Source: Snodgrassella alvi
GTDB taxonomy: Bacteria; Pseudomonadota; Gammaproteobacteria; Burkholderiales; Neisseriaceae
Direction of reading: 5' to 3'
Assembly (NCBI RefSeq): GCF_002777855.1
Contig: NZ_MEIK01000029.1
Location: forward strand, 62,001-126,000
Length of the DNA: 64,000 nucleotides
Shown here: in pieces, positions 56,958-64,000 of the stretch
How positions within the stretch are numbered: position 1 is the stretch's first letter
How the letters are laid out: each line of letters begins with the position of its first letter
Program-made: the position numbers and the translations under genes
The notes under the pieces: generated by a model
Database searches by the model: none
Seen by the model: only the letters and a program-made list of their open reading frames with translations
What the model was told of the DNA's origin: nothing

Positions 56958-57011
56958 GTTGTCGCTCACAGGGTAACTTAGGTTAAATAAATAATATGGT
57001 AAAGTAGTGTT

Positions 57012-57680
57012 ATGAAAGTATTTAACAAATATTACTATCATGCTCACATAAACGAGGCAAAATTTCGCCATATTATACGCTTGTTTGTAGAAGATTTACC
57101 TGCATCAAAGATTGCTCAGTTAAGTGACGTGAGCCGAATTAGTGTCAATAAACTAATGTATAAACTGCGCAGCCGCATCGTGTTGCTCACAGCTATGGAT
57201 TCGCCTGTAGATTTTGACATGACCATCACTGATGATTACATTCAACCGTTCAGTGACAACCACGACGGCATCGCGGATAAAAATTTCGTGTGTGGACTAT
57301 TGTGGCGTAATGACAAAGTCCATGTAGAAATTATCCCCGAACGATATCGTCTAATGCTACAGGAGGTAATTCGAGGTAAGCGAGATATTCGTACCGTGCA
57401 GCCTGCACGCAGTTGGTATCCGTATGATATGCTGATTGACGTTGAAGAAAATAAACGAGCCCGCCTGCATCATAGCGATGAAAGCCTGTTGGCGCATGAA
57501 GAAAAAATCCATCAGATTGCTGCCTTCTGGTCTTTTGTGACACGGCGGCTAGCGATGTTCAACGGAATAAATGTAGATAAATATTATTTGCACCTGAAAG
57601 AGTGTGAATTCCGCTTCAACAACCGCCATGAAAATCTGAGCACTCTGTTGCTAAAAGAATTCACACGTAATCCATTATAA
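57012..57680 (+). CDS. ISXO2/IS1595-like transposase homologue with lost catalytic residues
   Basis: A complete 222-residue frame clearly related to the IS1016/ISXO2 transposases of Neisseriaceae. Shared segments are an N-terminal helix-turn-helix (FRHIIRLFVEDLPASKIAQL), VCGLLWRNDKVHVEIIP, FWSFVTRRLAMFNGI and YLHLKECEFRFNNR. The DDE catalytic positions are changed: the block equivalent to ADESYFGG reads TDDYIQP, that equivalent to TDCYRSYD reads QPARSWYPYD, and ENFW reads AAFW. No terminal inverted repeats are apparent. It is therefore unlikely to transpose; a co-opted DNA-binding role is possible but unproven. The ribosome binding site is weak. It is divergent from a secreted-protein gene 54 bp away. 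Confidence 0.8.
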   Translation: MKVFNKYYYHAHINEAKFRHIIRLFVEDLPASKIAQLSDVSRISVNKLMYKLRSRIVLLTAMDSPVDFDMTITDDYIQPFSDNHDGIADKNFVCGLLWRNDKVHVEIIPERYRLMLQEVIRGKRDIRTVQPARSWYPYDMLIDVEENKRARLHHSDESLLAHEEKIHQIAAFWSFVTRRLAMFNGINVDKYYLHLKECEFRFNNRHENLSTLLLKEFTRNPL

Positions 57681-57711
57681 AACTACACTACAGCCTGCTA
57701 AAAACAACAAT

Positions 57712-57729
57712 GGGCACCAAATGGTGCCC
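57712..57729 (-). terminator. Probable terminator of tldD
   Basis: GGGCACC and GGTGCCC form a tight 7-8 bp hairpin with a 2-4 nt loop; on the minus strand a T-rich tract (ATTGTTGTTTTT) follows. It lies about 26 bp after the tldD stop. On the plus strand there is no T tract for the transposase-like gene. Confidence 0.65.
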
Positions 57730-57755
57730 GCTATGATTAGCCAGTTTTACATCGT

Positions 57756-59207
57756 TCAGGTCTGGCTGCCACCCACAGTTAGGCCGGCATCAATGCGTAG
57801 CGTTGGTTGCCCCACCCCTACCGGCACACTCTGTCCGTCTTTACCGCACACACCTACACCACTGTCCAAACGGCTGTCATTACCAATCATACTCACATGT
57901 TTCAAAACTTCAGGTCCACTGCCGATAATGGTGGCACCTTTTACCGGATACTGCAGCTTACCATTTTCAACCCACCAAGCTTCTGAAGCACTGAAAACAA
58001 ATTTGCCACTGGTAATATCAACTTGCCCGCCGCCAAAATTCACCGCATATAAACCTTTATCCACAGAAGCAAGAATTTCTTCTGGATTAAGCACACCATT
58101 TTCCATATAAGTATTGGTCATGCGTGGCATCGGTGCCGAAGCATAGTTTTCACGGCGCCCATTACCGGTAACCGGTACACCCATCAGACGAGCATTGGTT
58201 TCATCCTGTAAATAACCACATAAAATACCATCTTCAATCAGCACCGTGCGCTGGGTGGCATTGCCCTCATCATCCATATTCAGCGAACCACGGCGTTCAG
58301 CTATATTACCCTGATCCACCACCGTTACGCCTTTGGCCGCTACCCGCTCACCCAGACGGCCAGCAAAGGCACTGGTGCCCTTGCGGTTAAAATCACCTTC
58401 CAGACCATGTCCAACTGCCTCATGCAGCAGCACACCCGGCCAGCCGTTGCCCAGTATCACCGTCATCGATCCGGCCGGAGCCGGCCGTGCTTCCAGATTG
58501 GTCAGCGCCTGTGCTACAGCAATATCCACATACTCTTTAACCTTGGCCTCATCGAAATAGCCCAAATCAAAGCGGCCGCCGCCACCGCTACTGCCTTGTT
58601 CACGCCGTTCACCCTGCTTCGCAATCACCGTAACCGACAAACGCACCAGTGGACGGACGTCAGTGTGTATCCGGCCATCCAGCCGCGCCAGATAAATCAG
58701 CTCATGTTCACATACCAGACCAGCCATCACCTGCACAATGCGCGGATCCGCAGCTTTAGCCAGCGTTTCTACCCGCTGCAATAAAGCCACTTTCGCAGCC
58801 GCATCCAAGCTCAGCATCGGATTAGCCATTCCGTACAGCGGCTTGGCCAGATTTCGCGTTTGCAAACCAACTGAGCGTTGCTGACCAGCCTGACCAATTG
58901 CCCGTACCGCCTGCGCCGCATCGGTTAATGCCTGCACGTTTAGATTATCCGCATAAGCAAACGCCGTTTTTTCTCCGCTGACTGCACGTACCCCTACACC
59001 CTGCTCAATCTGAAAACTGCCCGACTTCACCATGCCTTCTTCCAAATGCCAGCTTTCATAAGTACTGCGTTGACAGTAAATATCGGCATAATCAATATGA
59101 TGTGCGCTCATCAACGACAGCGCATGAGTAAAGTCAGCTACAGCCAGCTCGTTATCGGCCAGTAACTGTTGATGTACAAGTTGAGCGGTTGGAGTAGAAA
59201 TAGGCAT
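57756..59207 (-). CDS. tldD: Metalloprotease TldD
   Basis: TldD forms a heterodimeric zinc protease with TldE (PmbA). The pair degrades unfolded peptides, matures certain microcins and helps turn over the CcdA antitoxin in E. coli. The active site is HEAVGHGLEGD (H-E-x-x-x-H) near residue 260. Other conserved parts are ADIYCQRSTYESWHLEEG near the start, FNRKGTSAFAGRLG, and GMLLDD-like NMDDEGNATQRT. From ATG 59,207 (MPISTPTAQLVH) it has 483 residues, as in E. coli; the open frame extends to 59,264 with a hydrophobic stretch that I regard as untranslated. tldE is not in this window. Confidence 0.95.
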   Translation of the reverse strand: MPISTPTAQLVHQQLLADNELAVADFTHALSLMSAHHIDYADIYCQRSTYESWHLEEGMVKSGSFQIEQGVGVRAVSGEKTAFAYADNLNVQALTDAAQAVRAIGQAGQQRSVGLQTRNLAKPLYGMANPMLSLDAAAKVALLQRVETLAKAADPRIVQVMAGLVCEHELIYLARLDGRIHTDVRPLVRLSVTVIAKQGERREQGSSGGGGRFDLGYFDEAKVKEYVDIAVAQALTNLEARPAPAGSMTVILGNGWPGVLLHEAVGHGLEGDFNRKGTSAFAGRLGERVAAKGVTVVDQGNIAERRGSLNMDDEGNATQRTVLIEDGILCGYLQDETNARLMGVPVTGNGRRENYASAPMPRMTNTYMENGVLNPEEILASVDKGLYAVNFGGGQVDITSGKFVFSASEAWWVENGKLQYPVKGATIIGSGPEVLKHVSMIGNDSRLDSGVGVCGKDGQSVPVGVGQPTLRIDAGLTVGGSQT

Positions 59208-59391
59208 GTGTGATAACAGATAGAATTGTGACAAAAAGCACAAACAGAGAAAGGGTTTAAACACAAAATAACTGTGGGCAATTATACCGAAAACAAGAAG
59301 CGTCTGGGTAAATGCCAGCTACCACCCTCAAACACAAGCAGCATTTTTATGCCCGTGATACAAAAACAATATATAAAAACAAAAATTGTTA

Positions 59392-59419
59392 TTGATAATA
59401 ATTATCATTATATTATAAT
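59392..59419 (+). promoter_or_regulatory. Fur box within a sigma-70-like promoter
   Basis: GATAATAATTATCATTATA at 59,394-59,412 matches the 19-bp Fur consensus GATAATGATAATCATTATC at 16 positions. It overlaps a promoter-like pair on the plus strand: TTGATA (59,392-59,397), a 16-bp spacer and TATAAT (59,414-59,419). Iron-loaded Fur bound here would block the promoter. The only plus-strand feature downstream before galE is a terminator, which suggests a small RNA. Control of tldD, which starts 185 bp away on the minus strand, is an alternative. Confidence 0.7.
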
Positions 59420-59425
59420 AAGCAT

Positions 59426-59578
59426 CACCAGTTAGTCAGCAATAGTTAACCGGTAAAGACCTCAAGCATCTTTCAACTTTATCTCAGGAGCGGCTTAGCG
59501 ATTAGCGTTAAATTTTGCATCAAAACTCAAAAACCGAAAACACCAGACCCACTGCATAATCAGTGGGTCTGGTGTTTT
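59426..59578 (+). ncRNA. Candidate iron-regulated small RNA (NrrF-like in logic)
   Basis: Transcription from the TTGATA/TATAAT promoter should begin near 59,426 and stop at the hairpin 59,537-59,578, giving about 150 nt. No open frame of note lies in it. A Fur box covers the promoter, so the RNA should appear when iron is scarce. Neisseria NrrF is a Fur-repressed RNA of about 155 nt that lowers sdh mRNA; this candidate shares that logic and size, but I cannot claim sequence homology. The stretch before the hairpin (CTTTCAACTTTATCTCAGG) is a possible seed region. Confidence 0.55.
59537..59578. terminator. Bidirectional rho-independent terminator
   Basis: An 18-bp perfect stem (AAAACACCAGACCCACTG with its complement) and 6-nt loop CATAAT, with T on both outgoing strands. 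It lies 17 bp after the galE stop on the minus strand and at the end of the candidate small RNA on the plus strand. Confidence 0.92.
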
Positions 59579-59595
59579 AAACATAGTTTAGGTAT

Positions 59596-60624
59596 TCAAG
59601 CTACAGCATCAGCCCCATAGCCTTGCGGATTTTGCTGTTGCCAGCGCCATGCATCCGCCATCATACAGGCCAGATCACGCTGTGCCTGCCAGCCCAGCTC
59701 CTGCGCCGCACGCTCAGGGTTGGCAAAACATACAGCAATATCACCCGCGCGACGTGGCACAATCTGATAAGGAATTTTTTGTCCACTGGCCGCTTCAAAA
59801 GCACGCACAATCTCCAGCACCGAATAGCCCTGTCCCGTACCCAGATTGTAAATATGTACACCGGAGCGATTTGCAGTAGCCTGCATAGCAGATAAATGGC
59901 CATCAGCCAGATCCATCACATGAATGTAATCGCGCACACCTGTGCCATCCGCTGTCTCATAATCGTCACCAAATACCGACAACTGAGCCAGCTTACCCAC
60001 CGCTACCTGACAGATATAAGGCAATAGATTATTCGGAATTCCGTTCGGGTCTTCACCCATCAGTCCCGATTCATGCGCACCCACCGGATTAAAATAACGC
60101 AGCAGCGTCACACTCCAGCGTGCATCGGCAGCCTGAATATCCATCAGCATCCGTTCCACCATATACTTCGACGTACCATAAGGATTAGTTGTGCCGCCGG
60201 TAGCTGCACATTCATCAATAGGTACCGTAGCTGGCGTACCGTAAACCGTAGCCGAAGAGCTGAATACCAGATTAAATACACCGGCTTTAGCCATTTCTTC
60301 TGCCAGAATCAAACTGCCGCTGACATTATTATCATAATATTTCAGAGGCTCGCGCACACTTTCGCCCACCGCTTTCAGACCGGCGAAATGCAGAACATTT
60401 TCAATTCTGTGCTGAGCAAAAATCTGTTGCAGCAAACCACGATCACGAATATCCCCCTGATAAAACGTGACTTCCTTGCCAGTAATCTCTTTGATACGCT
60501 CTAAAACTATACTTGAAGCATTGCACAAATTATCAATAATAACCACATCGTGGCCGGCATTTAACAACTGAACTGTAGTGTGAGAGCCAATAAAACCAGC
60601 CCCACCTGTTACCAAAATGGCCAT
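59596..60624 (-). CDS. galE: UDP-glucose 4-epimerase
   Basis: Interconverts UDP-glucose and UDP-galactose, supplying galactose for lipooligosaccharide and other glycans and for the Leloir pathway. Visible features are the NAD-binding GGAGFIGSH at the N-terminus, [21 protein letters not shown] (catalytic Ser/Thr region), YGTSK (catalytic Tyr and Lys), [11 protein letters not shown] and [13 protein letters not shown]. The length of 342 residues is normal. ATG 60,624 is the start ([10 protein letters not shown]). It stands alone with its own terminator; no other gal or LOS genes are next to it. Confidence 0.97.
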   Translation of the reverse strand: MAILVTGGAGFIGSHTTVQLLNAGHDVVIIDNLCNASSIVLERIKEITGKEVTFYQGDIRDRGLLQQIFAQHRIENVLHFAGLKAVGESVREPLKYYDNNVSGSLILAEEMAKAGVFNLVFSSSATVYGTPATVPIDECAATGGTTNPYGTSKYMVERMLMDIQAADARWSVTLLRYFNPVGAHESGLMGEDPNGIPNNLLPYICQVAVGKLAQLSVFGDDYETADGTGVRDYIHVMDLADGHLSAMQATANRSGVHIYNLGTGQGYSVLEIVRAFEAASGQKIPYQIVPRRAGDIAVCFANPERAAQELGWQAQRDLACMMADAWRWQQQNPQGYGADAVA

Positions 60625-60871
60625 AAATCATCCGTAATAATGGAAAAAATAATAAAATTAATTAATATTAAAGAGATACAACTTATCTAATAGTGTTTAT
60701 ACATAAATCCTCAATTCATGTATAAGTAACTTTTAATTATAGCCTGATTGTGTTAAAGGGATACGTGAAAGATACAAGAAAATTGAATAAGCAAGTTAAT
60801 TATTAATATATCATTATTAGGCTTTTAAAGTTCAGATCCAAACGCAGATAGCTGTTGGTTGCTTTAGTTGA

Positions 60872-61741
60872 TTAGGTAATATGTTTAATGATTATTATGC
60901 ATAAAGAATAAATGCTAATAGCTATGACACTAATACAGGTTCCACAGGAGATGGGCTTAACTGAGCGGCCGGTACCTAAATAATGAGTTTCTAATACGAT
61001 GATATTTGCCGCAGGGGGAAGTAAGCAAAACAAATAAAGTGCTAGACTGTTTTGCAAAATAAGATTTTGTTTGAATAGATGTGCAAAGGCCAGCAAGATG
61101 GTTATGATTCCACAATAACCGGCGACTTTTTTTAGGAATAAAAAAAGAGTGGTACGCAGATCTTTTAAGGTAATTTTGGCTTTGGCTAACCACATGCCAA
61201 GTACAGCCATACCCAAAAAACTCATTAAAAATTTAGCTATGTTATAGATAAACTTGAATTCTAAATCAATCTGTCTGCTATATGGTAAAAGCATTATTCC
61301 AATTATTAGCGCAATTACAGGAGGCATTTGAATTAGTTTGCGTATATTAAATCTGATACCTGTAAGTAGCCATGCACCAAGTGAGTTGCCAATAATGGAA
61401 CTGCCGATATAGGCAGAAATAAAAATAGTGGCGGCCTGATTACCGAAAAGGGAGGCGGCTATGGGTAGACCCAGCCAGCCAATATTTAGGTAAGTGAAGC
61501 ATAGATTATCAACAGGGTTGATTTTAAATATTTTTCCTAGCAATAGCATCAAAGTCATCATAATGATAGTGGTGACAAGCACGACACTCATACTGCTAAA
61601 GTTAGTGGCTATATTATAGATGATGACAATAGGGATAATGAATTTGGTCAGTAGCTTTGAAAGTAGTGGTTTGAAATCAAAGCTTGTTTTCCCTGCGATC
61701 AAACCACACAGCAAGTAAATTAGTGGTAGGAAAAAGTTCAT
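60872..61741 (-). CDS. AEC (auxin efflux carrier) family transporter
   Basis: An inner-membrane protein with about 10 hydrophobic segments, matching the AEC/membrane-transport family that includes bacterial malate/malonate carriers (MdcF-like). The start MNFFLPLIYLLCGLIAGKT and segments LGLPIAASLFGNQA and FLGMAVLGMWLAKAKI fit the two five-helix halves. The length is 289 residues. ATG 61,741 overlaps the stop of the upstream oxidoreductase gene (ATGA), indicating translational coupling. By eye, the gene is low in G+C. The substrate is unknown; its partner suggests that it may export or import something the oxidoreductase acts on. Confidence 0.85.
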   Translation of the reverse strand: MNFFLPLIYLLCGLIAGKTSFDFKPLLSKLLTKFIIPIVIIYNIATNFSSMSVVLVTTIIMMTLMLLLGKIFKINPVDNLCFTYLNIGWLGLPIAASLFGNQAATIFISAYIGSSIIGNSLGAWLLTGIRFNIRKLIQMPPVIALIIGIMLLPYSRQIDLEFKFIYNIAKFLMSFLGMAVLGMWLAKAKITLKDLRTTLFLFLKKVAGYCGIITILLAFAHLFKQNLILQNSLALYLFCLLPPAANIIVLETHYLGTGRSVKPISCGTCISVIAISIYSLCIIIIKHIT

Positions 61742-63183
61742 ATGTTTTCCTTTTGTTCCGCTAATGAAAGCTGTCGAATTATATTTTTCGCTACAATGTT
61801 CGCACATTGGGTATTAAACCAATAGGCGTTAGTTGAAAACAAACATCCTTTATTTAATGGGCCTAGATTATATAGCCCCTTTACGGCTTGATTGTTAACG
61901 ATGCATTCCATAGTAGAGACATTTATGTTGATGCCACCACTTTGACAAGGTTCAATAAGATTTTTTTCTTTGAGAGAGCTTAATAAGCTATCTTTCATAA
62001 GAGTGAGATTATTTCCGCCACCAGTCGCATCCCAGAATGTTCCTGAACTGATTGTGCCTTTTTTCGTTGAAATTATATATTTATTTTTTTTAAATGTAGG
62101 AGCGGATATCAGTTTATGAAATTTTAATCTGTTATTTATGATAGCTTCATGTATTTCTTCGAATACCTTTTGTGGAACAGGATGGCGCCATGCAGCCCAA
62201 ATTGATCCTAAAGTGTTTATAAATTTCTGTTTTTGTTTGATATTCATCAAAGCCCAGATTTTATGCATATAGGGTCTTGTGCTAACCAGTATATCCTGAC
62301 AAGGAAGATTCCCTTCTTGGGCACGGTGCAGTAAAAATTCAAAATAATCTTGATGTTTCCCATGTTGTAAAAGATTCATGGCTTGTCTGAATTCTCCTAC
62401 TACTTTTAATTGACCCATCTCTTTATTCAGTAAATGTATGAATGTGTTCAGTATATCTCCAGATTTTTTAGTGTTTATTATGATATTTTGCCAGGTTAAA
62501 TATACAGGGTGATATTGGTTGCTGTTGCTTATGCAGGTAGGTAAATAACCTTTTCTTGAAAATAAGTTAATATCTTGATTTCCCTTACTATAAGCATATC
62601 TAAAAGCATCTATTGCTGTTAGGCTAGTGCCAGCAATCAGGATTTTACCGTCAGTATCGTCATATTCTTTAAAATGACGGATAAATCCTTTTTGTGTCGA
62701 AAATTGTGGAAAATTATCTGAAGATTTGGCACCTAGGCACATTACGACTGTTTTTGAATGTATAATTTGATGGTTGCTATCTTCAATAACAAATTTATCT
62801 TTTGCTTTGGCTATGGAGGTAGCTGAGCTATGAAATTCTGTAATGTGAAGTGTATCAGCGGAATTTATTTGATGATAAAGCTGGGATAGAAACCGAGAAA
62901 ATTGTAGTCTGGCTGGGTAGTTATCTGTAATAATTTTATTTTTTTTCAACCAGTGATAAAAGCTGTCAGGTTCATAGGATGAAACTGGCAATAAATTAGG
63001 AATGGTGTTAACTTTATGAATGCTGTCAGCATCGCCAAAAGCGTGGCCTGTGGCAAAGCTATTTAAAGGGTTCATTATAGCAATTTTAGGTTTATCTAGA
63101 TTAAGAGAATATATTTCATCTTGTATCTGCTTGATTAAACTAACTCCAGTCGCCCCAAATCCAACTATAGCTATGTCATACAT
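61738..63183 (-). CDS. FAD/NAD(P)-binding oxidoreductase of unknown substrate
   Basis: A 481-residue cytoplasmic protein with an N-terminal dinucleotide loop GFGATGVSLIKQI (GxGxxG), PLNSFATGHAFGDADSIHKVN (typical of the FAD-NAD(P)-binding family, Pfam-like NAD_binding_9), and an internal second nucleotide site ILIAGTSLTAIDAFRYA. Further conserved parts are FWDATGGGNN and the C-terminal LYNLGPLNKGCLFSTNAYWFNTQ. The family includes flavoproteins in siderophore or natural-product pathways, but a substrate cannot be given. It heads a two-gene unit with the AEC transporter (4-bp ATGA overlap). Base composition is lower in G+C than in most of the window. Confidence 0.82.
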   Translation of the reverse strand: MYDIAIVGFGATGVSLIKQIQDEIYSLNLDKPKIAIMNPLNSFATGHAFGDADSIHKVNTIPNLLPVSSYEPDSFYHWLKKNKIITDNYPARLQFSRFLSQLYHQINSADTLHITEFHSSATSIAKAKDKFVIEDSNHQIIHSKTVVMCLGAKSSDNFPQFSTQKGFIRHFKEYDDTDGKILIAGTSLTAIDAFRYAYSKGNQDINLFSRKGYLPTCISNSNQYHPVYLTWQNIIINTKKSGDILNTFIHLLNKEMGQLKVVGEFRQAMNLLQHGKHQDYFEFLLHRAQEGNLPCQDILVSTRPYMHKIWALMNIKQKQKFINTLGSIWAAWRHPVPQKVFEEIHEAIINNRLKFHKLISAPTFKKNKYIISTKKGTISSGTFWDATGGGNNLTLMKDSLLSSLKEKNLIEPCQSGGININVSTMECIVNNQAVKGLYNLGPLNKGCLFSTNAYWFNTQCANIVAKNIIRQLSLAEQKENI

Positions 63184-63509
63184 AATTTCTCCAAAATAAA
63201 TTTGTTTTAATTTGATTGCTAAATATTTTAATAATTTTTGTATATTATTATTTTTAATAAAAAAATTCTATTTTTTCTGGTTCGGTACTCGATATTTGGT
63301 ATTTTATTTTAAAATTAATACTATACAAGCAATCAAAAATTGATAATTGTGTAATTATATGATTTTATGTATCAATTGATTATACGGATCATTATATAAA
63401 AATAGGTTTTAGCTTTATTTTTATGCTTTTTGTATTTAATTTGTTTTTGGTCTGTTGAGTTATGCCTGTTTGCAAACAAATTGCACTATTTTACTTCTGA
63501 GCTGGAATG
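63184..63509. other. AT-rich intergenic region, no gene seen
   Basis: About 330 bp of very AT-rich DNA upstream of the oxidoreductase gene; it should hold that operon's promoter. No frame or RNA gene supported. Confidence 0.4.
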
Positions 63510-63748
63510 CTACCAATTTACTACTTCGATTCTTTTATATAATTTAATGCCTTCTTTTACTTGATGCTTCACTAATAACACCCTTCTGCCTGAAATGAAA
63601 TTTGAGGAATATTCTTGTTTTAGTACATCTAAATTATTAATATTTTTTGCAACACCAATTACCAAATCACCTCGAGCCAGAGCAGATTTTGCCAAGCGCA
63701 ACCCAAGCCACGAGATGCTCCTGTAATCAACTATACTTTTTTAATCAA
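63510..63748 (-). pseudogene. Decayed short-chain dehydrogenase/reductase (SDR) fragment
   Basis: The minus strand from a TTG at 63,748 encodes IKKV-stop-LITGASRGLG, the usual SDR opening KKVWLITGASRGLG with the tryptophan codon TGG changed to TAG (63,731-63,733). One base is then missing, since the next codons only make sense in another frame: LRLAKSALARGDLVIGVAKN, again SDR-like. After EYSSNF the similarity ends and the frame runs to a stop at 63,510. A nonsense change, a frameshift and a large deletion together mark a dead gene. The intact ancestor would have been about 270 residues. Confidence 0.82.
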
Positions 63749-63814
63749 ATGAATTCATCATAAATAATGGCTACATAATGAATCCCCCATTGTTTTAATT
63801 TCTTAAGATAATTT

Positions 63815-64000
63815 TTATTCAAACTTTGAAGTGTCGGTAGCACAAACACGAAGTCGATGACCATCTGGATCATTTCCTACAAATGTGTATCCGAAATCGA
63901 GCATTTGTGGTTCAAGTTCAATTTTGACGTTTAATTCCTTCCATATCGAATAAATTTCATCTACATCATTTTTTGTTACATCATTAAATGACAACTCAAA
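63815..64000 (-). CDS. VOC-family (glyoxalase/bleomycin-resistance fold) protein, C-terminal part
   Basis: The last 61 codons of a gene that enters from beyond the right edge. The translated end contains DVDEIYSIWKELNVKIELEP, MLDFGYTFVGNDPDGHRLRVC and ends TSKFE. The pattern F-x-x-x-DPDGHRLRV is typical of the final beta strand and metal-ligand region of VOC-superfamily proteins. Such proteins range from glyoxalases to drug-binding proteins, so no function is assigned. It is on the same strand as the SDR remnant, separated by 66 bp. Confidence 0.75.
   Translation of the reverse strand, partial: FELSFNDVTKNDVDEIYSIWKELNVKIELEPQMLDFGYTFVGNDPDGHRLRVCATDTSKFE

Noticed and set aside
59208-59264. 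Signal-peptide-like N-terminal extension on tldD
   Set aside because: TldD is cytoplasmic and the family starts at the downstream ATG; the extension is most likely untranslated.

Overview
The window looks like a chromosomal segment of a member of the Neisseriaceae with moderate-to-low G+C. A Snodgrassella-type bee-gut symbiont is my best guess. This rests on the mix of a Neisseriaceae-like gene set (lpxC, etfBA, metR/metE, bioH/bioC, prlC, tldD, galE), a very long YadA-type trimeric autotransporter with an ESPR signal peptide, and long AT-rich gaps. The species is inferred from gene content only. I did not notice the Neisseria uptake word GCCGTCTGAA, but I did not search for it exhaustively.

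Layout. 1-4 kb: end of an electron-transfer flavoprotein operon (minus strand), trmO, lpxC and a small roadblock-fold protein. 4.8-15.9 kb: one 3,689-codon trimeric autotransporter adhesin with 25 stalk repeats, closed by a strong terminator. 16.9-23.9 kb (minus): a complete type I restriction-modification operon hsdM-hsdS-hsdR with overlapping stop/start codons. 25-30 kb: a patatin-like protein with an MFS transporter, a MoeB/ThiF-type adenylyltransferase, tsaC, and xseB-ispA. 30.7-41.2 kb: an RNase II-family protein, dnaJ, uvrD plus a HIT protein, and the divergent metR/metE pair. 41.8-49 kb: a bioH-bioC-patatin lipoprotein operon, comF, rlpA, ruvA, a deoxyribonucleotidase and ftsY. 49.5-52.4 kb (minus): a type IV McrBC system whose McrB carries an EVE-like N-terminus. 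52.6-60.6 kb: prlC, a gamma-carbonic-anhydrase-like protein, two tiny lipoproteins, a secreted protein of unknown function divergent from an ISXO2-like transposase that has lost its catalytic residues, tldD, a candidate Fur-controlled small RNA, and galE. 60.9-64 kb (minus): an AEC-family transporter translationally coupled to a flavin oxidoreductase, a decayed short-chain dehydrogenase, and the end of a VOC-family protein.

How the parts relate. Housekeeping genes form the backbone: lipid A, methionine, biotin, isoprenoids, DNA repair, protein targeting and chaperoning. Accessory modules sit between them: the adhesin for surface attachment, two restriction systems that would act on foreign or modified DNA, and the low-G+C right-hand end with its pseudogene.

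The most noteworthy items are the giant adhesin with recently duplicated 708-bp units, the Fur-box promoter plus terminator that together outline a roughly 150-nt RNA (comparable in logic to neisserial NrrF), and the intact but catalytically dead transposase-like gene. I found no tRNA, rRNA or CRISPR array. Most regulatory calls are pattern-based and unconfirmed.
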